From assembly GCA_019358985.1 (NCBI GenBank), contig JAHHIJ010000024.1, positions 35,659 through 99,658 on the forward strand: 64,000 nucleotides of DNA, read 5' to 3'. The notes beneath the pieces were generated by a model that was not told where the DNA came from, ran no database searches, and saw nothing but the letters and a program-made list of their open reading frames with translations. A program made the translations under genes and the position numbers. The DNA is from Tolypothrix brevis GSE-NOS-MK-07-07A. Lineage in GTDB: Bacteria; Cyanobacteriota; Cyanobacteriia; Cyanobacteriales; Nostocaceae. Below are positions 1 to 8,370 of the stretch, piece after piece (the first letter of the stretch is position 1; every line of letters starts with the position of its first letter).

Positions 1-2
1 CT

Positions 3-737
3 GCCATCCGTAAGTTATACCAAGAACATCCCAGTGTAGTATTATTAGACCCCAGCGTTTCCCCACTTGAAGAGGACAGCTTGCGCTTTCTTTCTGAGTT
101 GAAAGACCGCAAACCCCCAATCCCAGTGATAGTATTTACAGAACTTAGCGATTTTAGCCATCGATTACAAGTTGCTCGTCACGGTGGACATACATTTTTA
201 CAAAAACCCTTATCCATTGCAGAGATACTAGAGGCAGTGACACAAGTCTTGCAACATGCACCTGATGCAGATGCTCATGTCTTAGCTTTAGACGACGATC
301 CGAAAATAGGTGCGCTATTGCAAGTATTGCTAACTCCTTGGGGAATCAAGGTAACAACCGTCAACGATCCACAATGTTTTTGGCAAACTCTGGAATCTAT
401 AAAGCCAGATTTTCTGATTTTGGACGTGGAAATGCCCGATGTCAATGGTATGGAAATTTGCCAGGTAGTACGCAACGATCCGCGTTGGAGTGAATTGCCG
501 ATTTTATTTTTGACAGTTCATAGCGATGCTAATATTATTAATCAGGTGTTTGCAGTCGGTGCAGATGACTTTGTAAGCAAGCCAATTGTCGGACCAGAAC
601 TTGTCACTCGCATCATCAACCGTCTGGAAAGGGTTAAATTACGGCAGCGTCTTGCCCAAACCCACCAAGCTAAAGCTCCTGCTAGCAAGAATGACATAAC
701 CCAATACGGTTCAGTTAAGCCCAAAATACGAGCGTAA
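3..737 (+). CDS. Response regulator with two receiver domains (5' end outside window)
   Basis: The frame is open from the left edge, so this is the C-terminal part of a longer protein. Two receiver domains follow each other. The first keeps the phospho-acceptor region (VVLLDPS, codons 12-18), the hydroxyl residue (VFTE) and the lysine (LQKP). The second has the acidic cluster LDDDP, the acceptor Asp in LILDVEMPD (base 423), a Thr in FLTVHS and the Lys in SKPIVG. A short polar tail ends the protein and no output domain follows. In cyanobacteria such tandem-receiver proteins often carry an upstream winged-helix or kinase part; that is inference here because it lies outside the window. A TTG at 81 is only an internal codon. 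A hairpin terminator lies about 200 bp downstream. Confidence 0.85.
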   Translation, partial: AIRKLYQEHPSVVLLDPSVSPLEEDSLRFLSELKDRKPPIPVIVFTELSDFSHRLQVARHGGHTFLQKPLSIAEILEAVTQVLQHAPDADAHVLALDDDPKIGALLQVLLTPWGIKVTTVNDPQCFWQTLESIKPDFLILDVEMPDVNGMEICQVVRNDPRWSELPILFLTVHSDANIINQVFAVGADDFVSKPIVGPELVTRIINRLERVKLRQRLAQTHQAKAPASKNDITQYGSVKPKIRA

Positions 738-930
738 AAAGAGGTAGATCGCAGGAAATGGCATATTATTTAATTTTTGTTCCTTACCTCTTACAACTTT
801 ATTTTTGAAGCTTTATTTAGCGCAGCTTCAGAAATAATTGGTATAACATTTTAAAAAACAGTGTCACTTTACACCATTTGAAAATTAAATTTTCTTTATA
901 ATATTTATTAGGTTCTACCTGGGAATTACG

Positions 931-957
931 AAGTGGCTTTATTTTGCCACTTCTTTT
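931..957 (+). terminator. Rho-independent-type terminator
   Basis: Seven-base stem AAGTGGC/GCCACTT with an 8-base loop is followed by CTTTTTAT. It suits termination of the response regulator transcript. Confidence 0.6.
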
Positions 958-970
958 TATGAACAGGACT

Positions 971-1078
971 TACAGCAAATTTCAGATAGATGAGGTACAT
1001 GCGTAAAACCCAAAACCCTATAGAGACGTAGCACTGCTACGTCTCTACGTGTATTTCATAACAAAGCAATCTGCTGTA
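971..1078 (+). repeat. MITE-like element, TIR TACAGCARATT (family 2)
   Basis: A 108-bp element starts TACAGCAAATT and ends AATCTGCTGTA. Its centre (1021-1048) is the palindrome GTAGAGACG-type with core TAGCACTGCTA. Related copies, sharing TAAAACCCAAAACCC next to the palindrome, lie at 40443-40551 (inverted) and 48888-48986. No coding capacity. Together with the next entry and the terminator it fills the 466-bp gap between genes. Confidence 0.7.
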
Positions 1079-1123
1079 TACCATGTCCGTTTAATTAATA
1101 GCAAGAAAAACCTACCTACCGTC

Positions 1124-1152
1124 GTAGAGACGTTCCGTCGGAACGTCTTTAC
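1124..1152. repeat. Dispersed palindrome, TTCCG core
   Basis: GTAGAGACG arms surround a TTCCGTCGGAA core; the right arm carries CTTTAC instead of CTCTAC, the same variant as in the array at 36039. The 40 bases before it, from about 1081, resemble the inverted sequence at 48830-48880. Confidence 0.6.
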
Positions 1153-1203
1153 ACTGCCCTCTTCGTTTCAAAGAGGGGTTGGGGGAGAGTGCTTCTGACT
1201 TTA

Positions 1204-2289
1204 TCAGTCACTAGTCATCTCATCTCGCAATCTTGAGCGATCAGTAATTTCTCCTTCATGCGATCGCGCTTCTAGCCAAGTTTCCCAAGATAAGGCTTTC
1301 TGTCTTTCCACATGATTGATAAACTGCATAATGGATTGATCTGCCTTAATCGGGGTTCTCATCTCAAACTTTATTGTTTGGAAAATCTTCATATCACCTT
1401 TGGCAAAGTAGTTGCCTACCATCTTCGTCAGTGATAGGACAACTTTGTTAAACAACCAACCGAAAAGACCTTTGCGTTTTTTCGTAATGAACAAAGTTTG
1501 ACCTTCAGCTTTTCCTCCTTCGGTCATCCGCAGGGTAAACATGATGTGGAAGTGCAAAAAGTCGGGTCCAACTGTAACTGTACCCGTGCTACCATACCAA
1601 TAACACATACTGTAGGTAACGGCGTTTTTGTAGAAAGGACGAATTAACTTGATAAAAAACGAATCGTCACCACCGCGTGTAGTATTGCTAAAGGCGATCG
1701 CATTCTCATTCAGTTCGTCTTTGTGAAAGACAATTTCTAACGGCAAATTGTGAACTGTATTGAAGTATTGAGCGTCAATTGCATTAATCATCACCACATT
1801 GGGATGACAGTTTTTGATGAAGCGAGAACCTAAAGCGCTGTAACATTCTTCATCTTCCAATTCTGGCACAAAGGGTAACGGTTGGTGTGGAGTTTCCCCA
1901 GCCCAAACCCAAATCATCCCATATTTCTCTCCCGTGTGCCAAGATTTCAACTTCATCGGCAGCGGTTCCCCCAAACAGGGGATATCAACACAAACCCCAT
2001 CAGCATCAAACTTCCAGTTGTGGAAAAAACAGCGCAATTCATTACCCTCAACTTTGCCTTCTGCTAAATGGGCACCCATATGGGGACAGTAGGCATCAAA
2101 GGTAATTACTCTTTTATCTTGCCCTCGGTAAATAACTAATTCGCGACCGAGAACAGTGACAGATTTTACCTCTCCCTTCCTTAAATTGCGCGAGGGTAAT
2201 ACCCAATACCACCCCTCGATAAAGCGCTGTGGGTTATTGAAAGTCTTTTTTTGGCTTCTTGCGCTAAAAATCTGCGAGTTGATATTCAT
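1204..2289 (-). CDS. Rieske [2Fe-2S] aromatic ring-hydroxylating oxygenase-like protein
   Basis: 361 residues. The N-terminal Rieske domain is complete, with cluster ligands C68-x-H70 (CPHMGAHL) and C87-x2-H90 (CFFHNW). The remainder matches the catalytic domain of Rieske non-heme iron oxygenases, the group that includes chlorophyll-catabolic and ring-hydroxylating enzymes. The iron site normally reads D-x2-H-x4-H. Here residues 172-180 are DAQYFNTVH, so the first histidine is Tyr175 (TAC) while H180 is kept. Electron donor and substrate cannot be named. The gene stands alone between repeat-rich spacers. Assignment to the superfamily is firm, but catalytic competence is uncertain because of the Tyr. 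Confidence 0.85.
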   Translation of the reverse strand: MNINSQIFSARSQKKTFNNPQRFIEGWYWVLPSRNLRKGEVKSVTVLGRELVIYRGQDKRVITFDAYCPHMGAHLAEGKVEGNELRCFFHNWKFDADGVCVDIPCLGEPLPMKLKSWHTGEKYGMIWVWAGETPHQPLPFVPELEDEECYSALGSRFIKNCHPNVVMINAIDAQYFNTVHNLPLEIVFHKDELNENAIAFSNTTRGGDDSFFIKLIRPFYKNAVTYSMCYWYGSTGTVTVGPDFLHFHIMFTLRMTEGGKAEGQTLFITKKRKGLFGWLFNKVVLSLTKMVGNYFAKGDMKIFQTIKFEMRTPIKADQSIMQFINHVERQKALSWETWLEARSHEGEITDRSRLRDEMTSD

Positions 2290-2538
2290 GTTGAGGTTTT
2301 CGCTTCTGGTGAAGCAGCTGATTATATAATTCCTAATTTAGTAGTCCTCAAAATGTTGCGATCGCAAAGCCACTCTAAAACAGTATCGCAGGTTTTGCTT
2401 TGTGAGTATTTTTTTCCAACCCCCATTCGGCTGGAAACTGTTGCTGCTCTTGAATAGGGGAATTAGCGAACCACATTCGTCTCTCTGCATCTGTCAGGTT
2501 TTCTTCACAAATTTCTGTCAAATCGCATCCCCATACAA

Positions 2539-2630
2539 TAGACATCTCCAGAAAACAATGTAGAGACTATTCTGTGCTACGTCTCTACAAGGGTTTGGGG
2601 CAACGCATAGTTCAATTCGGTCGATGTCTA
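2539..2630 (+). repeat. MITE-like element, TIR TAGACATCTCC (family 1)
   Basis: A 92-bp element begins TAGACATCTCC and ends GATGTCTA. It contains an imperfect GTAGAGAC...GTCTCTAC palindrome (2560-2588) followed by AAGGGTTTGGGGCAACGCAT. The same layout recurs at 30319-30410 and 60978-61067, and in degraded form at 6866, 28084 and 31575. Confidence 0.7.
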
Positions 2631-2702
2631 ATGCAATTGTGACTCGATGCAATGCGATTGCTTGTCAGATTGCCGATACTTATATTGCAAAATGACAAAC
2701 TA

Positions 2703-2733
2703 GATCCCCGACTTCTTGGAGAAGTCGGGGATC
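2703..2733. repeat. Hairpin repeat CCCCGACTTCTTGGAGAAGTCGGGG type
   Basis: Perfect inverted repeat with arms GATCCCCGACTTCT and AGAAGTCGGGGATC just downstream of the copper ATPase gene. A second copy with AGCTCC ends lies upstream of the same gene at 5371-5403. Without a T-run it is not a classical terminator. Confidence 0.75.
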
Positions 2734-2762
2734 TGACCACTCGTAGCTGGACGCCTTTTTTG

Positions 2763-5072
2763 TTAATTATGAAAATTCCGCAAACGTAAAGCATTAGTCA
2801 CCACAAAAACAGAACTAAAAGCCATTGCACCCCCAGCAATCATTGGGTTGAGCAACCATCCAAAGATAGGATAGAAAACGCCGGCAGCGATAGGAATACC
2901 CGCGACGTTGTAGATAAAAGCAAAGAAGAGATTTTGCCGGATGTTGCCGATGGTAGCACGACTCAATTTAATCGCCGTGACAATGCCTTGCAAATCTCCC
3001 GAAATTAAAGTAATGTCAGAAGATGCGATCGCTATATCTGTTCCCGTCCCAATCGCAAACCCCACATCAGCCTGTGCTAATGCTGGCGCATCATTGATAC
3101 CATCACCCACCATCGCAACGAGAGATTTTGGATTGACATTTCTCCTCGTCCCCCTGCCCCCCTTGTCCCCCTCTCCCCCTCTCCCCCTCTCTCCTTGCAA
3201 TGACTTAATCACCGCTACTTTTTCATCGGGTCGGACTTCGGCAAAGATATTAGTAATATTAACTTGAGAAGCGATCGCTTCTGCGGTTTGTCGATTATCT
3301 CCGGTAAGCATCACCACTTCTAAACCGATCTTTTGTAGTGTTTTCACCGCTTCTTGTGATGAAGGTTTTAAGGCATCAGCAATGCCCATCAACCCTTCTA
3401 TTTTCCCATCAACAGCAATCCAGACAACTGTTTTACCAGCCGCTTCCCAGACGGGTTTCAACTGCTGAAAATAACTTGTATTAATACTTAATTCTTCCAA
3501 CCAGCGCTGTGTACCAATTTGTACTAGCTGATTTCCCACAACACCTTGAACACCACTACCGGCAATAGCTTGAAAATTCTGGGCTTCGGGAAAATTGACT
3601 TGTTGCGATCGCGTATAATTCACAATAGCTTCAGCTAAAGGATGCTCAGAATTACGTTCCACTGCTGCGACTAACTGCAAAAGCTTCATTTCATTATTAT
3701 TCGCAGTCCCATTAACAGTTACAAAGTCGGTAACAGTCGGTTTCCCCTCAGTCAAAGTCCCCGTTTTATCCAGCACAATCGTTTTAATTTTGTGCGCCAT
3801 TTCTAAGCTAGTTGCATTCTTAATTAAGATGCCATTTTCTGCACCTTTCCCAGTTCCCACCATCACAGAAGTTGGTGTAGCTAAACCCAAAGCACAAGGA
3901 CAAGCGATAATTAACACACCAACGGTAGTAATTAAAGATAAACTCAAATTTCGTGTGACACTAAACCAAATAATGAAAGTAAAAATAGCAATAGTAATTA
4001 CTGCTGGCACAAACCACCCAGTTACTTGATCTGCTAATTTTTGAATTGGTGCGCTACTTCCTTGTGCTTGTTGTACCAGTTGAACAATTTGTGCCAAAAA
4101 CGTATCTTTGCCGATTCGTGTTGCTTTGAATTTAAAGCGACCTGTTTTATTAATTGTAGCTCCAATTACTTCATCACCTGGTAGTTTTTTATTAGGTAAA
4201 CTTTCACCAGTTACCATCGATTCATCGACTGTAGAATTGCCTTCAATCACTTCACCATCAACCGGAATTTTTTCGCCGGGACGCACTAAAATGACATCAT
4301 CAATTCTTACTTCTTGAATGGGGATATCAATTTCCTTGCCGTTGCGAATTACTCTCGCATCTCTAGCTTGCAAGCCGATAAGTTGACGAATTGCTTCAGA
4401 AGTTTGTCCCCTAGCGCGACTTTCTAACAAATTTCCTAAAGATATTAAGGTAATAACTACCGCTGCTGTTTCATAGTAAACCTCTGGCATCAAGCCTTGA
4501 TTCACAAAAAAGTGAGGAAAAATAGTAGCAAACAAAGAATAGAAATAAGCTGCACTTGTACCCAAAACAATTAGCGTGTCCATCGTCGCGGAACGATTTT
4601 TTAAAGCTTTCCAGGTATTGATATAGAACTTGTAACCGCACCAAAATTGTACAGGTGTAGTTACAATTAATTGGAACCAAGGATTATGCAACCACGCAGG
4701 AATGAAAGGTAAATGCAAGCCAATCATCATTGGCAGTGAACCAATTACCAGTACAATACTAATTACTGCTGCAACTGCTAGCTTAATTTTCAAGTTGCGT
4801 AATTCGGCAAGACGAATAGCTTTTTGGGTATCATCTTCCCCACTCATCATGCCTTCATCTTCTAGAGAATAAGCCGAGTATCCCGCTGACTCCACAGCTT
4901 CTTGAATTTGCTTTAAATTAGCTTTGCGGGGATTATATTTAACTACAGCTTGTTCTGCACCAAAGTTTACGTTACATTCAGTTACACCTGTAACGGAAAT
5001 AATCGTTTTTTCGATTCTTTTAGCGCAAGAAGCACAACTCATGCCTCTAAGTTTGAGTGTGAGAGTATCCAT
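2763..5072 (-). CDS. Copper-type heavy-metal P1B ATPase
   Basis: ATP-driven transport of Cu(I)/Ag(I)-type ions across a membrane. With the start at 5072 ([10 protein letters not shown]) it has 769 residues. In order: one HMA metal-binding domain with GMSCASC (C13, C16), eight predicted membrane helices, the phosphatase loop TGES, the CPC transport motif (IACPCALG, about 391), the phosphorylation site DKTGTLT (about 435), SEHP of the nucleotide-binding domain, and GDGINDAP. A frame extension 12 codons upstream looks like spacer sequence and was not used. An in-frame Gly/Arg-rich stretch of about 22 residues (bases 3127-3197) precedes GDGINDAP and looks like an inserted low-complexity repeat. 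The gene is divergent from a MerR regulator. CPC plus CxxC favours copper over zinc or cadmium, but the exact ion is inferred. Confidence 0.93.
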   Translation of the reverse strand: MDTLTLKLRGMSCASCAKRIEKTIISVTGVTECNVNFGAEQAVVKYNPRKANLKQIQEAVESAGYSAYSLEDEGMMSGEDDTQKAIRLAELRNLKIKLAVAAVISIVLVIGSLPMMIGLHLPFIPAWLHNPWFQLIVTTPVQFWCGYKFYINTWKALKNRSATMDTLIVLGTSAAYFYSLFATIFPHFFVNQGLMPEVYYETAAVVITLISLGNLLESRARGQTSEAIRQLIGLQARDARVIRNGKEIDIPIQEVRIDDVILVRPGEKIPVDGEVIEGNSTVDESMVTGESLPNKKLPGDEVIGATINKTGRFKFKATRIGKDTFLAQIVQLVQQAQGSSAPIQKLADQVTGWFVPAVITIAIFTFIIWFSVTRNLSLSLITTVGVLIIACPCALGLATPTSVMVGTGKGAENGILIKNATSLEMAHKIKTIVLDKTGTLTEGKPTVTDFVTVNGTANNNEMKLLQLVAAVERNSEHPLAEAIVNYTRSQQVNFPEAQNFQAIAGSGVQGVVGNQLVQIGTQRWLEELSINTSYFQQLKPVWEAAGKTVVWIAVDGKIEGLMGIADALKPSSQEAVKTLQKIGLEVVMLTGDNRQTAEAIASQVNITNIFAEVRPDEKVAVIKSLQGERGRGGEGDKGGRGTRRNVNPKSLVAMVGDGINDAPALAQADVGFAIGTGTDIAIASSDITLISGDLQGIVTAIKLSRATIGNIRQNLFFAFIYNVAGIPIAAGVFYPIFGWLLNPMIAGGAMAFSSVFVVTNALRLRNFHN

Positions 5073-5323
5073 ATTCAACAATTCCAAATCCAAAATGCCT
5101 AAGTACAAAATTTCATTAATTTGTAGCGAATTCTCTGCGCTCCTTTGCGTTTACCTTTGCGAATCTTTGCGTTTAAATTTCAATTCTCAATTCGCCACGA
5201 TTTTACGCAAAGCTGTACTAAGAACCCTTGGATAGACGTAGCAATGCTACGTCTTTTCCACGCCTATGTCTAGTACGTTAAACTAGATTAAAGTACCCTA
5301 CGAATGTCAGCTTGACTAAAACT

Positions 5324-5355
5324 ATTGTAAAATCTCTAGTTAGGTGGAGAGTCAA
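5324..5355 (-). promoter_or_regulatory. MerR-type promoter of the P-ATPase gene
   Basis: Read on the minus strand: TTGACT (-35), then TACAAT (-10) separated by 20 bp. The spacer carries CTCT...AGAG half sites (TTGACTCT...CTAGAGA). An over-long 19-20 bp spacer with this dyad is the hallmark of promoters twisted open by metal-responsive MerR activators. The site faces the ATPase gene, leaving a leader of about 250 bases that contains a dispersed palindrome (5234-5254). Confidence 0.65.
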
Positions 5356-5370
5356 GCAATTCTCAAAAAA

Positions 5371-5403
5371 AGCTCCCCGACTTCTTGGAGAAGTCGGGGA
5401 GCT
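5371..5403. repeat. Hairpin repeat, second copy
   Basis: A 33-bp perfect inverted repeat with AGCTCCCCGACTTCT arms, same family as 2703-2733. It lies between the MerR-type promoter and the merR-family gene. Confidence 0.75.
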
Positions 5404-5479
5404 GACGAAGGTGAATTTTTTTATCAGATTTGAACTTGATTTTTATCTATCTGTAGTGTGATAAGTTGAGAAATCCACC

Positions 5480-5893
5480 ATGTTAACTAAAGATAATCAA
5501 CTGTTGTTAATTGGTCAGGTAACAGACAAAAGCGAAGTTCCCATTAGGACGATTCGCTATTACGAAAGTCTCGGTTTACTCAAGCCATCAGGACGAACCG
5601 AGGGAAACTTTCGGCAATTTACCGCAGATGTACTTACGCGGTTGTCATTTATAAAACGCGCTCAAAAGTTGGGGCTGAGTTTGGAAGAAATTGGCGAGAT
5701 ATTGCAAGTATACGATAGCGGGAAACCAGCGTGCGATCGCATTCATGAAAAGCTAGAAGATAAAATACTAGAGATTGACCACCAGATAGAACAATTGTTA
5801 ACCTTGCGAAGCGAATTAAAAGGAGTACTATCAGGATGGGAAAGTTTGCCAATCAAGTCAGAAGATACAATTTGTCCTTTGATTGGCAAGTGA
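5480..5893 (+). CDS. MerR-family metal-responsive transcriptional regulator
   Basis: 137 residues. The N-terminal winged helix-turn-helix (about residues 8-75) has the family signature TIRYYESLGLL, followed by the long dimerisation helix (about 85-120). Two cysteines that could bind metal are visible, one in KPACDRI and one in the C-terminal TICPLIGK, as in metal sensors such as CueR, ZntR and PbrR. MerR regulators distort over-spaced promoters when metal binds. The divergent P-ATPase gene behind a 20-bp-spaced promoter is the obvious target. Which metal is sensed is not decided by sequence alone. Confidence 0.88.
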   Translation: MLTKDNQLLLIGQVTDKSEVPIRTIRYYESLGLLKPSGRTEGNFRQFTADVLTRLSFIKRAQKLGLSLEEIGEILQVYDSGKPACDRIHEKLEDKILEIDHQIEQLLTLRSELKGVLSGWESLPIKSEDTICPLIGK

Positions 5894-5905
5894 AAATCTC
5901 AAATA

Positions 5906-6661
5906 TTAAATAATTCTGTTTAATTTGCGCTTTAATGTCAAACCTGCACCTAAAGCACCAAAACCTAATAAACCAAAAGTGAAACTAGGTTCAGGAACAG
6001 TCGCAATGCTTAATCTATTAATTCCAAAAGGACGATTTGACACAGAACTGCTAAAAGCCAGCCGCTTAATATTAGCAATATCGCTGCTAACACCAAGAAA
6101 AACAGCAGAATTATCCAACGCTAAAGAGGAAGTTGCATCTAAAGAAAAAGTCCCCAATTCTTGATTTGCTTCATCAAAAGCTGAAACAAATGCTTTATAT
6201 GGATTTAGTTCAAAAGCTACAGCTAGTTGAGTACCAGCGCTTTTGACAGGTTTGTCAAAGGTAATACTTAAAGGACTCGAATTTCCATCTAGGGGAGGAT
6301 TGAATTTAGCGCCTGACAACAGGATATAATCACCAATAGCAAAATCACTTGCTATACCAGGTGCAGGTAAAGTATGAAAAACAAATGGTGCGCTAATACC
6401 CGGTTGAGGAAGCGGAATATCTACATTTAAATTTAAACCGCGTTGAGATTTTGTTGAAAAAGAATTTGGTAAAATATTGAAAGGATTCGTTTCACCTAAA
6501 TTAGACCAATCTACTTGATCGTTACCTTTTAAAGCAGTCCTATCAGTAACAAATGTCAGGGCTTTAACTGGTAGTGGGAAAACAGCAACTAAAGCTGTAA
6601 ATGCAGCGATTATAGTCGCAGACAAACCTTTATTTGAAAAGTTGATTAATTTGGTTTCCAT
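5906..6661 (-). CDS. PEP-CTERM sorting-domain exported protein
   Basis: 251 residues. An N-terminal hydrophobic signal (about residues 13-35, ending near VKA) precedes a beta-rich middle part without recognisable catalytic motifs. The C-terminus has VPEPSFTFGLLGFGALG followed by a hydrophobic helix and basic residues (LKRKLNR), the PEP-CTERM tripartite tail recognised by exosortase-type systems. It is therefore probably exported and processed. The gene is convergent with merR, with 12 bp between stop codons. Function of the mature protein is unknown. Confidence 0.85.
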   Translation of the reverse strand: METKLINFSNKGLSATIIAAFTALVAVFPLPVKALTFVTDRTALKGNDQVDWSNLGETNPFNILPNSFSTKSQRGLNLNVDIPLPQPGISAPFVFHTLPAPGIASDFAIGDYILLSGAKFNPPLDGNSSPLSITFDKPVKSAGTQLAVAFELNPYKAFVSAFDEANQELGTFSLDATSSLALDNSAVFLGVSSDIANIKRLAFSSSVSNRPFGINRLSIATVPEPSFTFGLLGFGALGAGLTLKRKLNRII

Positions 6662-6865
6662 ATTAAGTCTTTGCTAAATCCTTTTTCAAAAGTAAAAGAT
6701 GTATAAAGACATTACTACACTTGTCACTTGAGGGAAATATGTGTTAAAAAGCTTCTTGATAACTTTACTAAGACTTCATAAATAATTCGTCTTCCCAAAA
6801 TGAGAACAGACTTATTACATTACATATGTGCGTAAAAATCAACGTAGAAAGACATAGCAGTGCAA

Positions 6866-6990
6866 TAGGCATAGGAGTTAAAACAATGTAGAGACGCGAA
6901 ATTTCGCGTCTCTACATTCTTTGTGGACAACGCATAGTTTATTTTCCCAAATGTCTAATGTAGAAAGACGTAGCAGTGCTACGTCTCTAG
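6866..6990 (+). repeat. Degraded family-1 element plus adjoining palindrome
   Basis: 6866-6957 resembles the family-1 element (central palindrome 6888-6915 with core CGAAATTTCG, then CAACGCATAGTT and terminal ATGTCTA) but its left end is eroded. A separate palindrome with core TAGCAGTGCTA follows at 6961-6990. With AT-rich DNA they fill the spacer before dnaN; no gene is seen there. Confidence 0.6.
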
Positions 6991-7116
6991 AAGGGTTTAG
7001 AAAACTGATTCGGTTTGTTTACGTTTTATTTTTTAAGAGCGATCGCACACTTTCCCAAAGGTGACATTCTTCGCAACAATGGTGCTAACATATTTGTTCA
7101 CCAGTTAGACCTGACC

Positions 7117-8283
7117 ATGAAATTAGTTTGCTCCCAAAGCGATCTCAGTACCAACCTCTCAATTGTTAGTCGTGCAGTTCCATCACGTCCAACTCATCCG
7201 GTACTTGCTAACATCTTACTGCAAGCGGATGCTCAAACTAACTCGGTAAGTTTAACAGCCTTCGATCTCAGCTTGGGTATCCGCACAACCTTTAGCGCTG
7301 AAGTTATTCAATCCGGAGCGATCGCACTTCCTGCTAGACTACTCGTAGATATTACCTCGCGCCTTCCCGAAGGCGAAATCACCCTAGAAGATGAATCTGC
7401 AAATACTGCCGAAGCCCCAGGGGGTGAAGGTATAATTGTTACACTCACACCCAAAAGTGGACGTTATCAGCTTCGAGCAATGGGTGCCGAAGAGTATCCA
7501 GAATTACCTATAATCGAAAATATTGAAGCAATTCATCTGACCACCTCTGCATTAATTGAAGGATTGCGCGGTTGTTTATTTGCCACCAGTAGCGATGAAA
7601 CTAAGCAAGTGCTTACGGGCGTCCATTTAACACTTAAACAAGACGCGCTGGAATTTGCAGCTACAGATGGACATCGTTTAGCAGTTGTCGAAACACTCAA
7701 CGAAAGTGCGATCGCTAGCAGTGAAAATCAACTAGAAGTAACAGTACCAAATAGAGCCATGCGGGAACTAGAGCGGATGTTGGCTCATAGTTCCTCTGAA
7801 GAAGAAACTGTAGCCTTATACTTCGATCAAGGTCAAATTGTCTTTCAATGGCAAAATCAACGCTTAACAAGCCGAATTTTAGAAGGACAATATCCCGCTT
7901 ATCGGTTACTTATTCCTCGTCAATTTGAGCGACAATTAACGCTCGATCGCAAACAATTAGTTAGCACCTTAGAACGAATTGGTGTCTTAGCCGATCAAAA
8001 AAATAATATTGTCAAAATCAGCATGGACGGTGATGCTGGGGAAATTACCTTATCTGTAGAATCTCAAGATGTGGGTAGCGCTATTGAGTCGATGCCGGCA
8101 CAAATATCAGGGGAAGATATAGATATTGCCTTTAACGTCAAATATTTAATGGAAGGCTTAAAAGCATTGCCATCTCAAGAAATTCAAATGCAGCTAAATG
8201 GAAATCTCACTCCAGTGATTTTTACACCATTAAGCGGTTTAAAGATGACTTATTTAGCAATGCCGGTGCAATTGAGAAGCTAA
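7117..8283 (+). CDS. dnaN: DNA polymerase III beta subunit (sliding clamp)
   Basis: 388 residues from ATG 7117 (MKLVCSQSDLSTNLSIVSRAV). It forms the ring clamp that tethers DNA polymerase III to DNA. Three clamp folds are recognisable, with family landmarks VSRAVPSRPTHPVLANI, EEYPELP, ATDGHRLA, FPAYR-like QYPAYR, and the C-terminal PVIFTPLSGLKMTYLAMPVQL. The open frame continues 34 codons upstream through sequence with a HIP1 site, but the conserved N-terminus starts at 7117. The gene stands alone and replication-origin features such as clustered DnaA boxes were not recognised nearby. Confidence 0.97.
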   Translation: MKLVCSQSDLSTNLSIVSRAVPSRPTHPVLANILLQADAQTNSVSLTAFDLSLGIRTTFSAEVIQSGAIALPARLLVDITSRLPEGEITLEDESANTAEAPGGEGIIVTLTPKSGRYQLRAMGAEEYPELPIIENIEAIHLTTSALIEGLRGCLFATSSDETKQVLTGVHLTLKQDALEFAATDGHRLAVVETLNESAIASSENQLEVTVPNRAMRELERMLAHSSSEEETVALYFDQGQIVFQWQNQRLTSRILEGQYPAYRLLIPRQFERQLTLDRKQLVSTLERIGVLADQKNNIVKISMDGDAGEITLSVESQDVGSAIESMPAQISGEDIDIAFNVKYLMEGLKALPSQEIQMQLNGNLTPVIFTPLSGLKMTYLAMPVQLRS

Positions 8284-8284
8284 A

Positions 8285-8370
8285 GAAGGATGAAGTATGA
8301 AATATGAAGTATGAAATAAGACTCATTTTCTTTTCTTCTTTCATCCTTTATCCTTTACCCTTCATACTTT
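8285..8370. repeat. Imperfect inverted low-complexity repeat
   Basis: AAGTATGAA motifs repeated on the left (8291-8320) are mirrored by TTCATCCTTT/TTCATACTT on the right (8339-8370). It lies between the convergent ends of dnaN and the histidine kinase gene and overlaps the kinase stop by a few bases. It could fold into a bidirectional terminator. Confidence 0.45.

Noticed and set aside
5073..5108. Upstream start of the P-ATPase (12 extra residues)
   Set aside because: The extension reads as spacer sequence and the conserved N-terminus [13 protein letters not shown] begins at 5072.
7015..7116. N-terminal extension of DnaN
   Set aside because: No similarity to the clamp N-terminus; contains spacer sequence and a HIP1 site.
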